A stretch of 64,000 bases of DNA from Azorinus chamasolen (GCA_963576725.1 OY755247.1:17982526-18046525), one strand, 5' to 3'. Counted from the stretch's first letter, positions 54,595 through 63,610 are shown. Numbers and translations are program-made. The notes: generated by a model from the letters alone, not told the origin.

Positions 54595-55055
54595 TCTTTT
54601 ACTCCATGAGTATCCATGTAAGAAATAATGACATCATGGTTATGGATTAGACTAATATTTATATTTATAGTGGCACATGCGCACATGAAATTTTGGCCAT
54701 GGCAGAAACTGTATAATCATATCTACAGTAAAACCTCTCTATAACGGCCACTAAATTGTGTTAGTTAGTTGGTATATTAGGGCAGGTGGCTGCTTAAAGC
54801 AAGGTGAAAGTAAAACAGAACACTCCTATAGGAGCGTTCTGTTTTACTTTCACCTTGCTTTAAGCAACCACCTGCATTTAACACAAAATACTTGATGTAA
54901 TTTAGTGACCGTTATAGAGAGGTTTACTGTATATTATTATTTTATAAGCAAACAGATCGGACCATGATCAGACAGTTCCTACCGGACCCGTCTGATCTGG
55001 GTCTACTCTGTTTGTGCAAAGGTGTAGAAAGGTGTTCTCTTTGGAGTGAAGGGAT
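54591..55055 (-). mobile_element. Family B MITE split by a family D MITE
   Basis: TTAATCTTTTACTCCATGAG, TAATGACATCATGGTTATG, GGCCATGGCAGAAACTGTA; interrupted at 54726-54929; resumes with TTATAAGCAAACAGATC, decayed hairpin, GGAGTGAAGGGATAC. Confidence 0.88.
54726..54929. mobile_element. Family D MITE, CTATAACGG-end variant, intact
   Basis: CAGTAAAACCTCTCTATAAC ... GTTATAGAGAGGTTTACTG, TA flanks. Stem GAACACTCCTATAGGAGCG with TTCTG, arms AAAGCAAGGTGAAAGTAAAA and its mirror. Confidence 0.94.
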
Positions 55056-55169
55056 ACAGAAGCTATTTATTTCTCACTGACTGCATGCAGCAAGCAAGAG
55101 TAAGAATTATCCCTTTCCTCCTTTCTAGGCATTAAACGAATATGTATAAAATATTCAACAGAATATAGG

Positions 55170-55322
55170 TTAACCCATTCCCTCATATTGACGCCTTTTG
55201 ACGCCTCTGTAAAAGTCACTTTAAAATTCTAAAAGTTTTCCTTTTTTCTAGTTAATGCTCCTTTTCGGTAGATTTATTAAAAGAGGCTGGATCTAAAAAT
55301 AGCCTATGAGGGAATGAGTTAA
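55170..55322 (+). mobile_element. Family A MITE with hairpin cleanly deleted
   Basis: TTAACCCATTCCCTCATATT ... TATGAGGGAATGAGTTAA, 153 bp. AAAGTCACTTT joins directly to AAAATTCTAAAAG, removing all of the hairpin and its immediate flanks. Confidence 0.93.
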
Positions 55323-55368
55323 CACTTCTCTTGATAGAGACACATTTTGAAAATGAAGTAGATATAGT

Positions 55369-55589
55369 CTCTCTTATAGGCTATTTTTAGATCCAACCAC
55401 TTAGAATAAATCTACCGAAAAGGAGCATTAACTAGAGAAAAGGAAAATTTTAGATTCGTGTAGTTTGAAACCATTGTGATAAATAGAGCATTTGCTACTA
55501 TAGGAGCAAATGCTCTATTTATCACAATAGTTTCAAGAAGTGAGTATTACAGCGGCGTAGAAAGGCGTATTTCTGGAGGAAAGGGTTAA
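55369..55589 (-). mobile_element. Family A MITE
   Basis: Left end eroded (CTCTCTTATAGGC), right TCTGGAGGAAAGGGTTAA. Apex TTTGCTACTATAGGAGCAAA. Confidence 0.9.
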
Positions 55590-55629
55590 AACTGTTTTTG
55601 CTAAAACCAAATACATATGTATTTCCATA

Positions 55630-55855
55630 TTAATTAGCCAATATAAGAAATCAGCTGATTAGTATTCATTATTAGCTTGTCTGTTTTTCTAGGGGAAAAA
55701 AATTGAGCTATTGTCGTAACTCCGTCATACACATCATAGTTGTTGTTGTCAGAAACTTTAACATTGTCTATTGCAGCTTCACAGGCACTGTCTGATCTGG
55801 GTCTACTCAGTTTGCAAATAAAATTTATGTATGTATCATGCAAGAAAAGGGTTAA
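55630..55855 (-). mobile_element. Family B MITE, degraded
   Basis: TTAATTAGCCAATATAAG, only one hairpin arm (CACTGTCTGATCTGG), GTCTACTCAGTTTGCAAAT, right CAAGAAAAGGGTTAA. It ends about 55 bp upstream of the putative SUGCT start codon. Confidence 0.7.
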
Positions 55856-55910
55856 AGACATTTTTGATCATGTATAATTACAAAAATATAAGTAAATATT
55901 GGTAGATGAA

Positions 55911-56041
55911 ATGATTCCAGTTGTGCATATTGTTACTCTAGAGATTAGACATGTTTGGAGGAGATTTTACTCGGGGAATACAAGCTCTGATGCCACTAAC
56001 ACTGGACCTTTACATGGGATACGGGTCTTAGATCTCACAAG
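55911..56041 (+). CDS. SUGCT: SUGCT exon 1: presequence and start of the fold
   Basis: From ATG 55911 the frame gives 43 residues with an arginine-rich stretch [11 protein letters not shown], which fits a mitochondrial presequence with a cleavage site after RRFY. It ends [12 protein letters not shown] plus two bases of Arg, donor GT at 56042. An in-frame stop lies at 55893. Alternatively the exon starts at 55942 after an AG and is not the first exon. Confidence 0.8.
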
Positions 56042-59000
56042 GTTAGACAATTACTCAGAATACATCCAAGTTTAGTTAACCTTTCACCTGCTGAATTTTG
56101 AAATATTTCCCCTTCCTAACCAATTACCTCATAGGCTATTTTTAGATCCAACCTCTTTGAATAAATCTACCGAAAAGGAGCATTAACTAGAGAAAAGGAA
56201 AATTTTAGAATTTTGTAGTTTGAAACAATTGTGAGAAATAGGGCATTTGCTCCTATAGGAGCAAATGCTCTATTTATCACAATTTCAATAGGTGAGTTTT
56301 GCAGAGGTGTCAAAAGGCGTCAATACGACAAAATGGGTTAACCTATATTCTGTTGAATATTTTATGCATATTCACTTAATGCAAATATTCCTCTGCAATT
56401 ATTGCAGATGCGTCCACAAACTGCACAATCAACTTGTAAATAGAGCAGACTCTAATGACACAGCTCCTGCAGGATCTGTCTCATCAGGGTCTACAATACT
56501 TATAAGGATTTTAGTAATTATACCCCTGCAAAGGAAGTTTGAGACGGGGTATATAGGAGTCAGTGTGTTGGTTGGTCTGTCTGTCTGTCTGTCTGTCTGT
56601 CCGTGGCACAACCAGGCACAAATCTTGTTTGATTTGCAATCAAGGCAGCTGACCAGGGGTATTCCATCACCTTTAGTGATAGTTCTAGTTTAATAATATG
56701 CCCAGAGCTCCAGATAAGATGCGTAAATTTAAACATTTTCAAGAACAACTTCTTTATTTCTCCATCAACACCTATGTTGTGACCACTCTTAAGAATCATC
56801 TCGAAGAGGTGATTCTAAAGTGTGGTCACAACATAGGTGTTGGTGGTGAAATGATGATTTTAGTATTTGTGTATGCATGTTTATCTGTAGTTCTGTATGC
56901 CCCTTTATATATAGCTCTGAATAAATCCACGTCACATGTGTGCTGAAAGTTTATGGAATAAACATTGTTGCTAACCCTCTACTCCATAAATATTCATGCA
57001 AGAAATAATGATGTCATAAATATAATGGTATTATAAGCACAGGCATTTTTCACCATTGCAGAAACTTAAGAATCAGATCTGTATTATATCATAAGCAAAC
57101 AGAGCAGACCCTGGCCAGAAGGCTCCTACATGAGCCACCTGATCTGGGTCTACTCTGTTTGCAATGGCATATTTATGGAGTAAAAGGTTAATTTTGTTTT
57201 GGGATGATCTGTGACTGACTGGCTGTTACTGTCTGTGATGCAATTATACTGTTACTGTCATTCTAGGGTATTAGCAGGACCTTACTGCTCAATGATACTT
57301 GGAGACCTTGGTGCTGAAGTGATCAAAATAGAAAAACCAGGTACTAAGTTAACCCTTTCCCTCATATTGACGACTTTTGACTACTCTGTAAAAGTCACTT
57401 TGTGAAACCATTGTGATAAATAGAGCATTTGCTCCTATAGGAGCAAATGCTCTATTTATCACAATGGTTTCAAACTACAAAATTCTAAAAGTTTCCTTTT
57501 CTCTAGTTAATGCTCCTTTTCTGTAGATTTATTCAAAGAGGTTGTATCTAAAAATAGCCTATGAGGTAATGGGTTAATTAACACTCTGAATGCTGTGTTT
57601 GCAGAGTAGACCCAGATCAGATGGCTCCTATAGGAGCCGTCTGATCAGGGTCTGCTCTGTTTGCTAGTGGGATTTGATAGATGGAGTGACTAATCAGAGT
57701 TAAAATTGTAGAATCTATTCAGCTTTAATTTGCTAGAGATTTTTGAATTACAAACAGTGCAGACCCTGATCAGAAAGCCCCTAGTGTTTATCTGGGAAAT
57801 CCGGACTGCAGATAAAGAAAAATAAACTGCCAGACAACTTACAAATGAGTACGCACTTTTTAGGCAAAGAAGAAAAAGGTGTCATCATCATGGGCATTAT
57901 AAATGCACAAAAACTTTCACATTTTGTATCAGATTCAACTCCAGTTAAGTTATCCCTATCAAACTTCATACAGTTATTCACCATCACAATCTTAAAGGGG
58001 ATCATTAATCTATTTTAAAGAATTATAGCCAGTCAACCCTTTTCCACTTTGATATTCATGTAAGAAATAATGACATTATGAATATTTATTATCAGAATTT
58101 TAATATTGACATATATAAACAGGATCTTTTGGCTCAAGCAGAAACTGAAGAATCAGACCTATATTATAATATAAGCAAACAGAGCAGACCCTGTCTGATC
58201 TGTGTCTGCTCTGTTTGCAAATGCGTGAAAATGCATTTATCCCTTTCCTCCATAAATACACCTTTCTACGCCTCTGTAAAAATCATCTGTTGAAACCATT
58301 GTGATAAATAGTGTATTTGCTCCTATAGGAGCAAATGCTCTATTTATCACAATGGTTTCAAACTACGAAATTCTAAAGTTTTCCTTTTCTCTAGTAAATG
58401 CTCCTTTTGGGTAGATTCATTCAAAGAGATTGGGTCTAAAAATAGCCTATGGAGGAAAGGGTTAAATGAGGGAAAGGTTAAAAGTAATTTTCACAAAAAG
58501 TTAATGAACATCTGGTACTCTCTTTTTTCTTCAGTTTGGTATATAATACTGCTATAATTTACACCCTCAATTAATTCTTATGAGGTATTTTTCAGGGGTA
58601 GGTGATGACACAAGATCCTGGGGTCCTCCATTCAGAGGACCTGAGAGTTCCTACTTCCTGTCCATCAACAGAAATAAGAAGGTAATAAAAAAAGTTTACA
58701 GAACGATTTAACCCTTTACTCAATGAATATCCATGTAAGAAATAATAATATCATGAATATTAATAAGATACGTAACTTGTTATAATAGTACATGGGCACA
58801 GGGACGTTTGGTCATGGCAGAAACTGTAGAATCATATCAATATTTCCGGGGTAGATTATATATACGCAGTAAAGGGTTAAGCACCTACAACTGACTAACT
58901 TCTACAAATGCCTGTAATTGTGACATATGCCTAGATAACCCTTTACTCCATAAATACGCCTTTCTACACAGAGTAGACCCAGGTCCTGTAGGAGCCATCT

Positions 59001-61885
59001 GATCAGGGTCTACTCTCTTTGCTTATGAAGATATGATTCAACAGTTTCTGCCATGACCAAATATTCCTGTGTTCATGTCCTATTATAAAACAATATGAAC
59101 ATGCATATGAACGTGAATATTTATGGAGTAAACTTTAACCCTTCTCTTGCTGAATTTCATCTGGGTCTTCACTATTTACAGGTAGGTATATTGACGTGAA
59201 TAGCAAGCGAAGGGTTATAGGGATATTTAGGAAATACATAATGCCATCTTGCTGGTACTCATTAGGATTTGTCTGAGAAATAAGAGATTGGGATAGATGA
59301 GTACTCCTCTTATCTGAAGCCTTTACTCTATGAATATTTATGTAAGAAATAATGACATCATGAATATTAATTAGATATTTTTTCATACAGATAAATGAAC
59401 ACGGGACATTTTGACTGAGGCAAAAAGTGAAAAATCGGATCTTTATTTCATAAGCAAACAGATACATATGATCTGGATGTATTCTGTTTGTAAAAGCATA
59501 TAGAGGCATGTTTATGGAGTAAAGGGTTAACAGGGTATGTATGTAGTTCTTTAATATAATTATACGGTACTATTTGATAATCGTCTTCCTTGTTTCAGAG
59601 TGTGTGTATTAATTTAAAGGACAGTGTTGGACAAGATCTTGTGCGACAGGTATGTAAGTGCAGTATAAACACTACAATACATGTATTAAATATTTTCTGG
59701 AATAGTTTGGATGGCTACCTTATCAATACCTCAATGATTTATTGATTAACTCTTCGCTTGCTGTTCACGTCAATATACCTACCTGTAAATAGTGAAGACC
59801 CAGATGAGACAGCTCCTGCAGGAGCTGTCTCATCAGGGTCTGCACTATTTACAAGTTGATTGTGCAGCCAATGCACTCCAGAGCAGTGATTGCACAGCGA
59901 TATACTTGTACACAGTGAAGATATATGTAATTATACAACAGGGCAAGGGTAAAGAAGGAGAAATGTGTTTTTAAAATTCAGCAAGCGAAGGGTTAATAGT
60001 TAAGAAATGAGATTGTTGATGGGATAATGTAGCTTTTTTATTTTTATCTCCCCCAGTATACTGGGGAGACATATTGTTTTTGTGGGTGGCGTCTGTCTGT
60101 CTGCCTGTCAGTACAATTTTAATTTGTCCGCGCAGTTTATCCAAAACCTTTGGTCAGATTTTCATGAAACTCCATAGAATAAATCAGCACCATGTCTAGT
60201 TGTGCATATCTTATTCCTGCTGTGGTTTGATGATTTTCTTCAGAGTTTTGGGACTTTGAATTTTTTTTTCGGGGGGGGATGGGGAGACCTCAGTTTTTGT
60301 ATCAAAAATACTTCTAGTTATGTCTCCCCCTGAATACTGGGAAGACATTTTGTTTTTATATGTGGCGCCCATCTGTCTGTCTATTTGTCTGTCCAATTTT
60401 AATTTGTCTGGGCACTGTTGATCAGATTTTCATGAAACTTCATAGGATTGATCAGCACCATGCCTGGACATGCATATTTTATTCCTGTTCTGGGACTTTG
60501 AATTTTTACATGGAAATTTTTTTCTTTGCGGTTTCTCCAAAATCTTTCTTCAGATTTTCATAAAACTTTATAGGATTGATCAGCATTATGTAGTTGTGCA
60601 TATATTATTTCTGTTCCGGTTCGATGATTTTCTGCAGAGTTATGGGACTTGGAAATTTTTACATGGAAAATTTTGTCTGCACGGTTTCTTCAAAATATTT
60701 CGCCGCATTCTCATGAAACTTCATAGGATTGATGGGCACCATGTCTAGTTGTACATACCTAATTTCTTTTCCGGTTTAATGATATTCTGCAGAGTTATGG
60801 GACTTTGAAATTTTTGCATGAAATGTTTTTGTCTGGTCTTGGGGGATTCAGTTTTTGTATCAAAAGCAATTCTAGTTTTAATATGTTTTTAGTGGAACTA
60901 ATGAAAAGTCTAAACCTCTAATGAAGCAATGAATATCTTGACTTATTTAACCCTTGGCTTGCTATTCACATCAATATACGTACCTGTAAATAGTGAAGAC
61001 CCAGATGAGACAGCTCCTGCAGGAGCTGTCTCATCAGGGTCTGCACTATTTACAAGTTGATTGAGCAACCAGTGCACACCACCGCAGTGGTTGCACAGCG
61101 AAATAAATGTGCACAGTGAAGCTATATGTAATTATACAACAGGGCATGGGTAAAGAAGGAGAAATGTATTTTAAAATTCAGCAAGAGAAGGGCTAATGGC
61201 ATATGAACACGGGAATGTTTGGGTGTAGCAGAAACTTTAGAATCAGATCTATGTAATTCCATAAGCAAACAAAACCAAGCCTGATCAGATGGTTCCTACT
61301 GACAAGATCCATATAAGTGTGATTTTTGTCAACTTTTGCATTCTGGTTATAAACTGTTTGTTTCATGACTATTCATACAGGAATGAAAGTAAAGAATAGA
61401 TCTACCTATGTTATTTATAAGCAGACCGAGCAAACCCTGATAAGAAGACTACTACAGGCGCTGTCTGATCAGGGTCCAATGACCATGCTTATAAAACTTT
61501 TAGTTGAGACTGAGTTCGTTCTCAAGTTTTTGAATAAAAAGCTTGAGTACTCAAATCTGACCAATCAAAAGCTTGAGAACGAACTCGGACTCAACTTAAA
61601 AGCTTTATAAGCATGGACCCAGGGTTTATTCTGGTTGCAAGGGCATGAAAAGACGTCTCTAGGAGGTACAGGAATAAAGTCTCAGGTTGTATTACTTGCT
61701 GTCATTAAACAACATTCTGATCAAATGTGTTCTAAGTTAGATAACTCTCCATGAACTGTTTCAGCTGGCTGTAAAGAGTGACATCCTCTTGGAGAACTAC
61801 ATCCCGGGGAAGTTGTCAGAAATGGGACTTGGGTATGAACAGCTGTCTCAGCTTGCTCCTCAGCTTGTTTACTGCTCAATCACAG
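55911..61885 (+). CDS. SUGCT: SUGCT, succinyl-CoA:glutarate CoA-transferase (5' part, five exons)
   Basis: SUGCT is a mitochondrial family III (CaiB/BaiF-type) CoA-transferase that moves CoA from succinyl-CoA to glutarate, a salvage step in lysine/tryptophan degradation. Exons: 55911-56041, 57267-57340, 58596-58681, 59599-59649, 61765-61885, all with AG/GT borders and compatible phases (2, 1, 0, 0, 1). Together they give about 154 residues. The order matches the family: presequence, [80 protein letters not shown]. The catalytic Asp lies in exons beyond the window, and the expected next exon (starting YGQTGP-like) is not seen before 64000. Introns are filled with MITEs. Another family III CoA-transferase is possible, but the exon pattern and motifs favour SUGCT. 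Confidence 0.88.
56116..56341 (-). mobile_element. Family A MITE in SUGCT intron 1
   Basis: CTAACCAATTACCTCATAGG ... CGACAAAATGGGTTAA. Apex TTTGCTCCTATAGGAGCAAA. Confidence 0.92.
56410..56498 (-). mobile_element. Family G fragment
   Basis: GCACAATCAACTTGTAAATA, AGCAGACTCTAATGAC, apex AGCTCCTGCAGGATCT, GTCTCATCAGGGTCT. No termini. Confidence 0.7.
56510..56660. repeat. Dispersed repeat with (CTGT)n microsatellite
   Basis: TATACCCCTGCAAAGGAAG then GGGGTATATAGGAGTCAGTG, followed by about seven GTCT units (56574-56601) and CCGTGGCACAACCAGG. Confidence 0.75.
56703..56895. mobile_element. Family E MITE, full length, in SUGCT intron 1
   Basis: CAGAGCTCCAGATAAGATGC ... TTTATCTGTAGTTCTG, flanked by TATGCC-like sequence on both sides. 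Stem CCACTCTTAAGAATCATC / GGTGATTCTAAAGTGTGG. Confidence 0.88.
56971..57191 (-). mobile_element. Family B MITE in SUGCT intron 1
   Basis: CTAACCCTCTACTCCATAAA ... TATGGAGTAAAAGGTTAA. Stem CAGAAGGCTCCTACATGAGC with CACCTGATC. It ends about 75 bp before exon 2. Confidence 0.9.
57267..57340 (+). CDS. SUGCT: SUGCT exon 2: [14 protein letters not shown] exon
   Basis: Acceptor TTCTAG, donor GTACTA. It encodes [18 protein letters not shown] and IKIEKPG, the most conserved N-terminal block of family III CoA-transferases. A family A MITE starts 8 bases inside the following intron. Confidence 0.92.
57349..57577 (+). mobile_element. Family A MITE directly after SUGCT exon 2
   Basis: TTAACCCTTTCCCTCATATT ... 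TATGAGGTAATGGGTTAA, perfect apex TTTGCTCCTATAGGAGCAAA. Only 8 intron bases (GTACTAAG) separate it from the exon. Confidence 0.95.
57578..57703 (+). mobile_element. Short TTAA MITE of B type, CTCTGA ends
   Basis: TTAACACTCTGAATGC ... GACTAATCAGAGTTAA, 126 bp. GTAGACCCAGATCAGATGG, apex GCTCCTATAGGAGC, CGTCTGATCAGGGTCTGC. Directly abuts the preceding A element (TTAATTAA). Confidence 0.9.
57735..57785. mobile_element. B-type hairpin fragment
   Basis: TTACAAACAGTGCAGACCC and TGATCAGAAAGCCCC; the partner arm is absent. Confidence 0.5.
58032..58240 (-). mobile_element. Family B MITE, hairpin deleted
   Basis: GTCAACCCTTTTCCACTTTG, TAATGACATTATGAATATTT, AGCAGACCCTGTCTGATCTG with no apex between the arms, TGCATTTAT at the border shared with the next element. 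Confidence 0.85.
58237..58465 (+). mobile_element. Family A MITE in SUGCT intron 2
   Basis: TTATCCCTTTCCTCCATAAA ... TATGGAGGAAAGGGTTAA. Apex TTTGCTCCTATAGGAGCAAA. Confidence 0.94.
58596..58681 (+). CDS. SUGCT: SUGCT exon 3: [11 protein letters not shown] exon
   Basis: Acceptor TTTTTCAG, donor GTAATA. It completes Gly from exon 2, then [18 protein letters not shown] and [11 protein letters not shown], a CoA-binding region of the family. Confidence 0.92.
58708..58880 (-). mobile_element. Family B MITE without hairpin
   Basis: TTAACCCTTTACTCAATGAA ... CGCAGTAAAGGGTTAA, 173 bp. The long arm is intact through GAAACTGTAGAATCATATC, then it jumps to the right end. It starts 26 bp after exon 3. Confidence 0.9.
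58935..59138 (+). mobile_element. Family B MITE, partial hairpin
   Basis: ATAACCCTTTACTCCATAAA ... TTATGGAGTAAACTTTAA. The left arm is cut (AGACCCAGGTCCTGTAGGAG), the right arm CATCTGATCAGGG is intact. Confidence 0.88.
59135..59218 (-). mobile_element. Family G MITE, internally deleted to about 80 bp
   Basis: TTAACCCTTCTCTTGCTG joined to CATCTGGGTCTTCAC and ending ATAGCAAGCGAAGGGTTAT. The long arm and hairpin are gone. The left TTAA is shared with the preceding B copy. Confidence 0.9.
59318..59530 (-). mobile_element. Family B MITE, hairpin collapsed
   Basis: GCCTTTACTCTATGAATATT, TAATGACATCATGAATATTA, AAGCAAACAGATACATATG, GATCTGGATGTATTCTG, TTTATGGAGTAAAGGGTTAA. Confidence 0.88.
59599..59649 (+). 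CDS. SUGCT: SUGCT exon 4
   Basis: Acceptor TGTTTCAG, donor GTATGT. It encodes 17 residues, [17 protein letters not shown]. Short, phase 0 at both ends. Confidence 0.88.
59756..59996 (+). mobile_element. Family G MITE, full length, in SUGCT intron 4
   Basis: TTAACTCTTCGCTTGCTG ... CAGCAAGCGAAGGGTTAA. Perfect stem GAGACAGCTCCTGCAGGAGC with TGTCTC. Confidence 0.94.
60047..60870 (+). repeat. Tandem-like repeat M, CCCAGTATACTGGG units
   Basis: A unit starting CTCCCCCAGTATACTGGGG at 60047 and CTCCCCCTGAATACTGGG at 60322 is followed by TTTTCATGAAACT, CATAGGATTGATCAGCACCA and GAGTTATGGGACTTTGAA. The latter motifs recur four times to 60800. Open frames across it are accidental. Confidence 0.8.
60947..61196 (+). 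mobile_element. Family G MITE, full length, in SUGCT intron 4
   Basis: TTAACCCTTGGCTTGCTA ... CAGCAAGAGAAGGGCTAA. Perfect stem GAGACAGCTCCTGCAGGAGC with TGTCTC. Confidence 0.94.
61194..61675 (-). mobile_element. Two decayed family B remnants around a family F element
   Basis: GCAGAAACTTTAGAATCAGA, AAGCAAACAAAACCAAGCC and GATCAGATGG lie left; AAGCAGACCGAGCAAACCC, CTGTCTGATCAGGG and, after F, TTTATTCTGGTTGCAAGGG lie right. Confidence 0.65.
61481..61617. mobile_element. Family F inverted-repeat element, shortened centre
   Basis: CCATGCTTATAAAACTTTTA ... AGCTTTATAAGCATGG. Arms TTGAGACTGAGTTCGTTC / GAACGAACTCGGACTCAA. The apex is partly deleted. Confidence 0.88.
61765..61885 (+). CDS. SUGCT: SUGCT exon 5
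   Basis: Acceptor TGTTTCAG, donor GTCTGT. It encodes [18 protein letters not shown], then [18 protein letters not shown] and CSIT plus one base. ENY.PGKL and GLGYE are family hallmarks. Confidence 0.92.
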
Positions 61886-61944
61886 GTCTGTCTGTGTGAG
61901 GGTTCAGCTAAAACACTGGTTTAATCCTTTACTCCTTAAATATT

Positions 61945-62149
61945 TGCATGCTAAGTAATTTTTCGTCTGCAACGATTGTCGTCTGCTTCAATTTTTAAAA
62001 CAATTTTTCTCTAATTTCTTTACAAAAATATGATCGAGATGACAAACAGTTTGGATCCTGATGAGACGCCGCATTATGCGGCGTCTCATCTGGATCCAAA
62101 CTGTTTGCATAGGTACTCACTGTTTCGCCGCTAGCGTGCAAAGAGTTAT
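61945..62149. mobile_element. Family H MITE
   Basis: TTTGCATGCTAAGTAATTTT ... CTAGCGTGCAAAGAGTTA. Hairpin GACGCCGCATTATGCGGCG, arms AGTTTGGATCCTGATGA / TCATCTGGATCCAAACTG. The left TTAA is displaced by family B-like bases. Confidence 0.88.
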
Positions 62150-62357
62150 ACATTTGCAAACAGAGTAAACCCAGATTAGATTATGCCTGTAGGAGCTGTC
62201 TGATCAGGGTCTGCTCTGTTTTCTTATGAAATAATATACATCTGACGCTGCAGTTTCTGCAATGACAAAAAAATGCCTGTGTACGTATACCATTTTAGAA
62301 ATTCATCTAATTAATATTTATGATTTCTTACATAAATATTCAAAGAGTAAAGGGTTC
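62149..62357 (+). mobile_element. Family B MITE
   Basis: It starts at the end of the H copy: GCAAACAGAGTAAACCCAG, apex GCCTGTAGGAGC, GTCTGATCAGGGTCTGC, CTAATTAATATTTATG, AAAGAGTAAAGGGTTCA. Confidence 0.88.
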
Positions 62358-62448
62358 ACTATATTCTTTAGCATTTATAAGCATTTACAAACTTGCCCTC
62401 TTCTATTAGAAAAGCATGGTTTTCCTTCAATTCTGTTAAAAATTAGTA

Positions 62449-62651
62449 CAGTAAAACCTCTCTATACCGGCCACTAAATTACATCAAGTATTGTGTGTTA
62501 TAGGCAGGTGGCTACTTAAAGCAAGGTGAAAGTAAAACAGAACGCTCCTATAGGAGCGTTCTGTTTTACTTTCACCTTGCTTTAAGCAGCCACCTGCCCT
62601 AAATACCAACTAATTAACACAAATTAGCGGCTGTTATAGAGGTTTTTACTG
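62449..62651. mobile_element. Family D MITE, intact, in SUGCT intron 5
   Basis: CAGTAAAACCTCTCTATACC ... GTTATAGAGGTTTTTACTG, TA flanks. Perfect stem GAACGCTCCTATAGGAGCG with TTC. Confidence 0.94.
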
Positions 62652-62746
62652 TATCATGGTGTGATGAGACACTGAGTTATTAGGTGTCTTGTCTTGATCT
62701 ATGAGCTGTTTGCCAAGGTCATCCAAACTTCAAATTGCAGCTGACT

Positions 62747-62985
62747 GGTTCTCTCATATAAACGCTTTTTCATGCATTGGCAAATAGAGTAGACCCAGAA
62801 CAGATGGCTCCTATAGGAAATGTCTGATCAGGGTCTGCTCTGTTTGCTTATGGTATAATATAGATTTGATTTTACAAGTTTCTTCCTGAGCCAATGTGGC
62901 TTGTGTTCATATGCCGTTAATAAATATAATCTAATTAATATTCATGGTATCATTATTTTCTTACATAAATATGCACAGTTTGCAC
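62747..62985 (+). mobile_element. Family B MITE, ends decayed
   Basis: TTCTCTCATATAAACGC, GCAAATAGAGTAGACCCAG, GGCTCCTATAGGAAATG, GTCTGATCAGGG, CTAATTAATATTCATGG. Confidence 0.85.
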
Positions 62986-63129
62986 TAAGCCCTCAATCTA
63001 GGTATTGCTTGAACTTTAGAACAAATTTGCGATAACCTTATATTCCATAACTTTGCTTGTCACCCAGTTAATGTAACCATCACATATTTGTTATTTATCT
63101 ATCATGTGTAATGTAAGATGTGACATCAC

Positions 63130-63348
63130 GTGATTACTTGCAAATAGAGTAGACCCAGATCAGACAACCCCTAGAGGAGCTGTCTGATTAGGGTCTGCTC
63201 TGTTTGCCATTATGAAATATAATAAATCTGACTACATTTTCTACTAATACCAAAATTCCTATATTCATATGCCAGTATAAAATTTCAACTAATGAACATT
63301 CATAATATTATTATTTCTTACATGAATATGCAAAAGAAATAGGGTTAA
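63130..63348 (+). mobile_element. Family B MITE
   Basis: GCAAATAGAGTAGACCCAG, apex ACCCCTAGAGGAGC, GTCTGATTAGGGTCTGC, right AAAAGAAATAGGGTTAA. The left end is decayed. Confidence 0.87.
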
Positions 63349-63610
63349 TGAAAGTTGTATGCAGTAAGTTTGTTTGCTGCTCGTGTATTATTCTCTTTGT
63401 ATATGCTTTGCAGCTTATCTATATATCTATCTTTATACAACTCGACTGTATTGTATATACATGTATTGGTTTCATACTGTAATACATCTACTAATATATA
63501 ATATATTTGGGAGGGGGTGTGTCAAAAAATGAAAAGGCAGGTATTTTTCAACATTGTATTTGATTATACATGTATGCTTGTATCATTAGAAATTTATGCC
63601 CTTGTGACCT

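Noticed and set aside
55942..56041. Exon starting at the AG of 55940-55941 as the only model for SUGCT exon 1
   Set aside because: An in-frame ATG at 55911 with an upstream stop gives an equally good initial exon, so I kept the longer model and note the alternative in the feature.
60360..60748. Open frames of 67 and 92 codons
   Set aside because: They lie in tandem-like repeat M, and similarity between frames follows the repeat units.
9030..62600. Regularly spaced palindromes considered as a CRISPR-like array
   Set aside because: Spacing is irregular, elements have transposon ends and target duplications, and the sequence is eukaryotic with introns.
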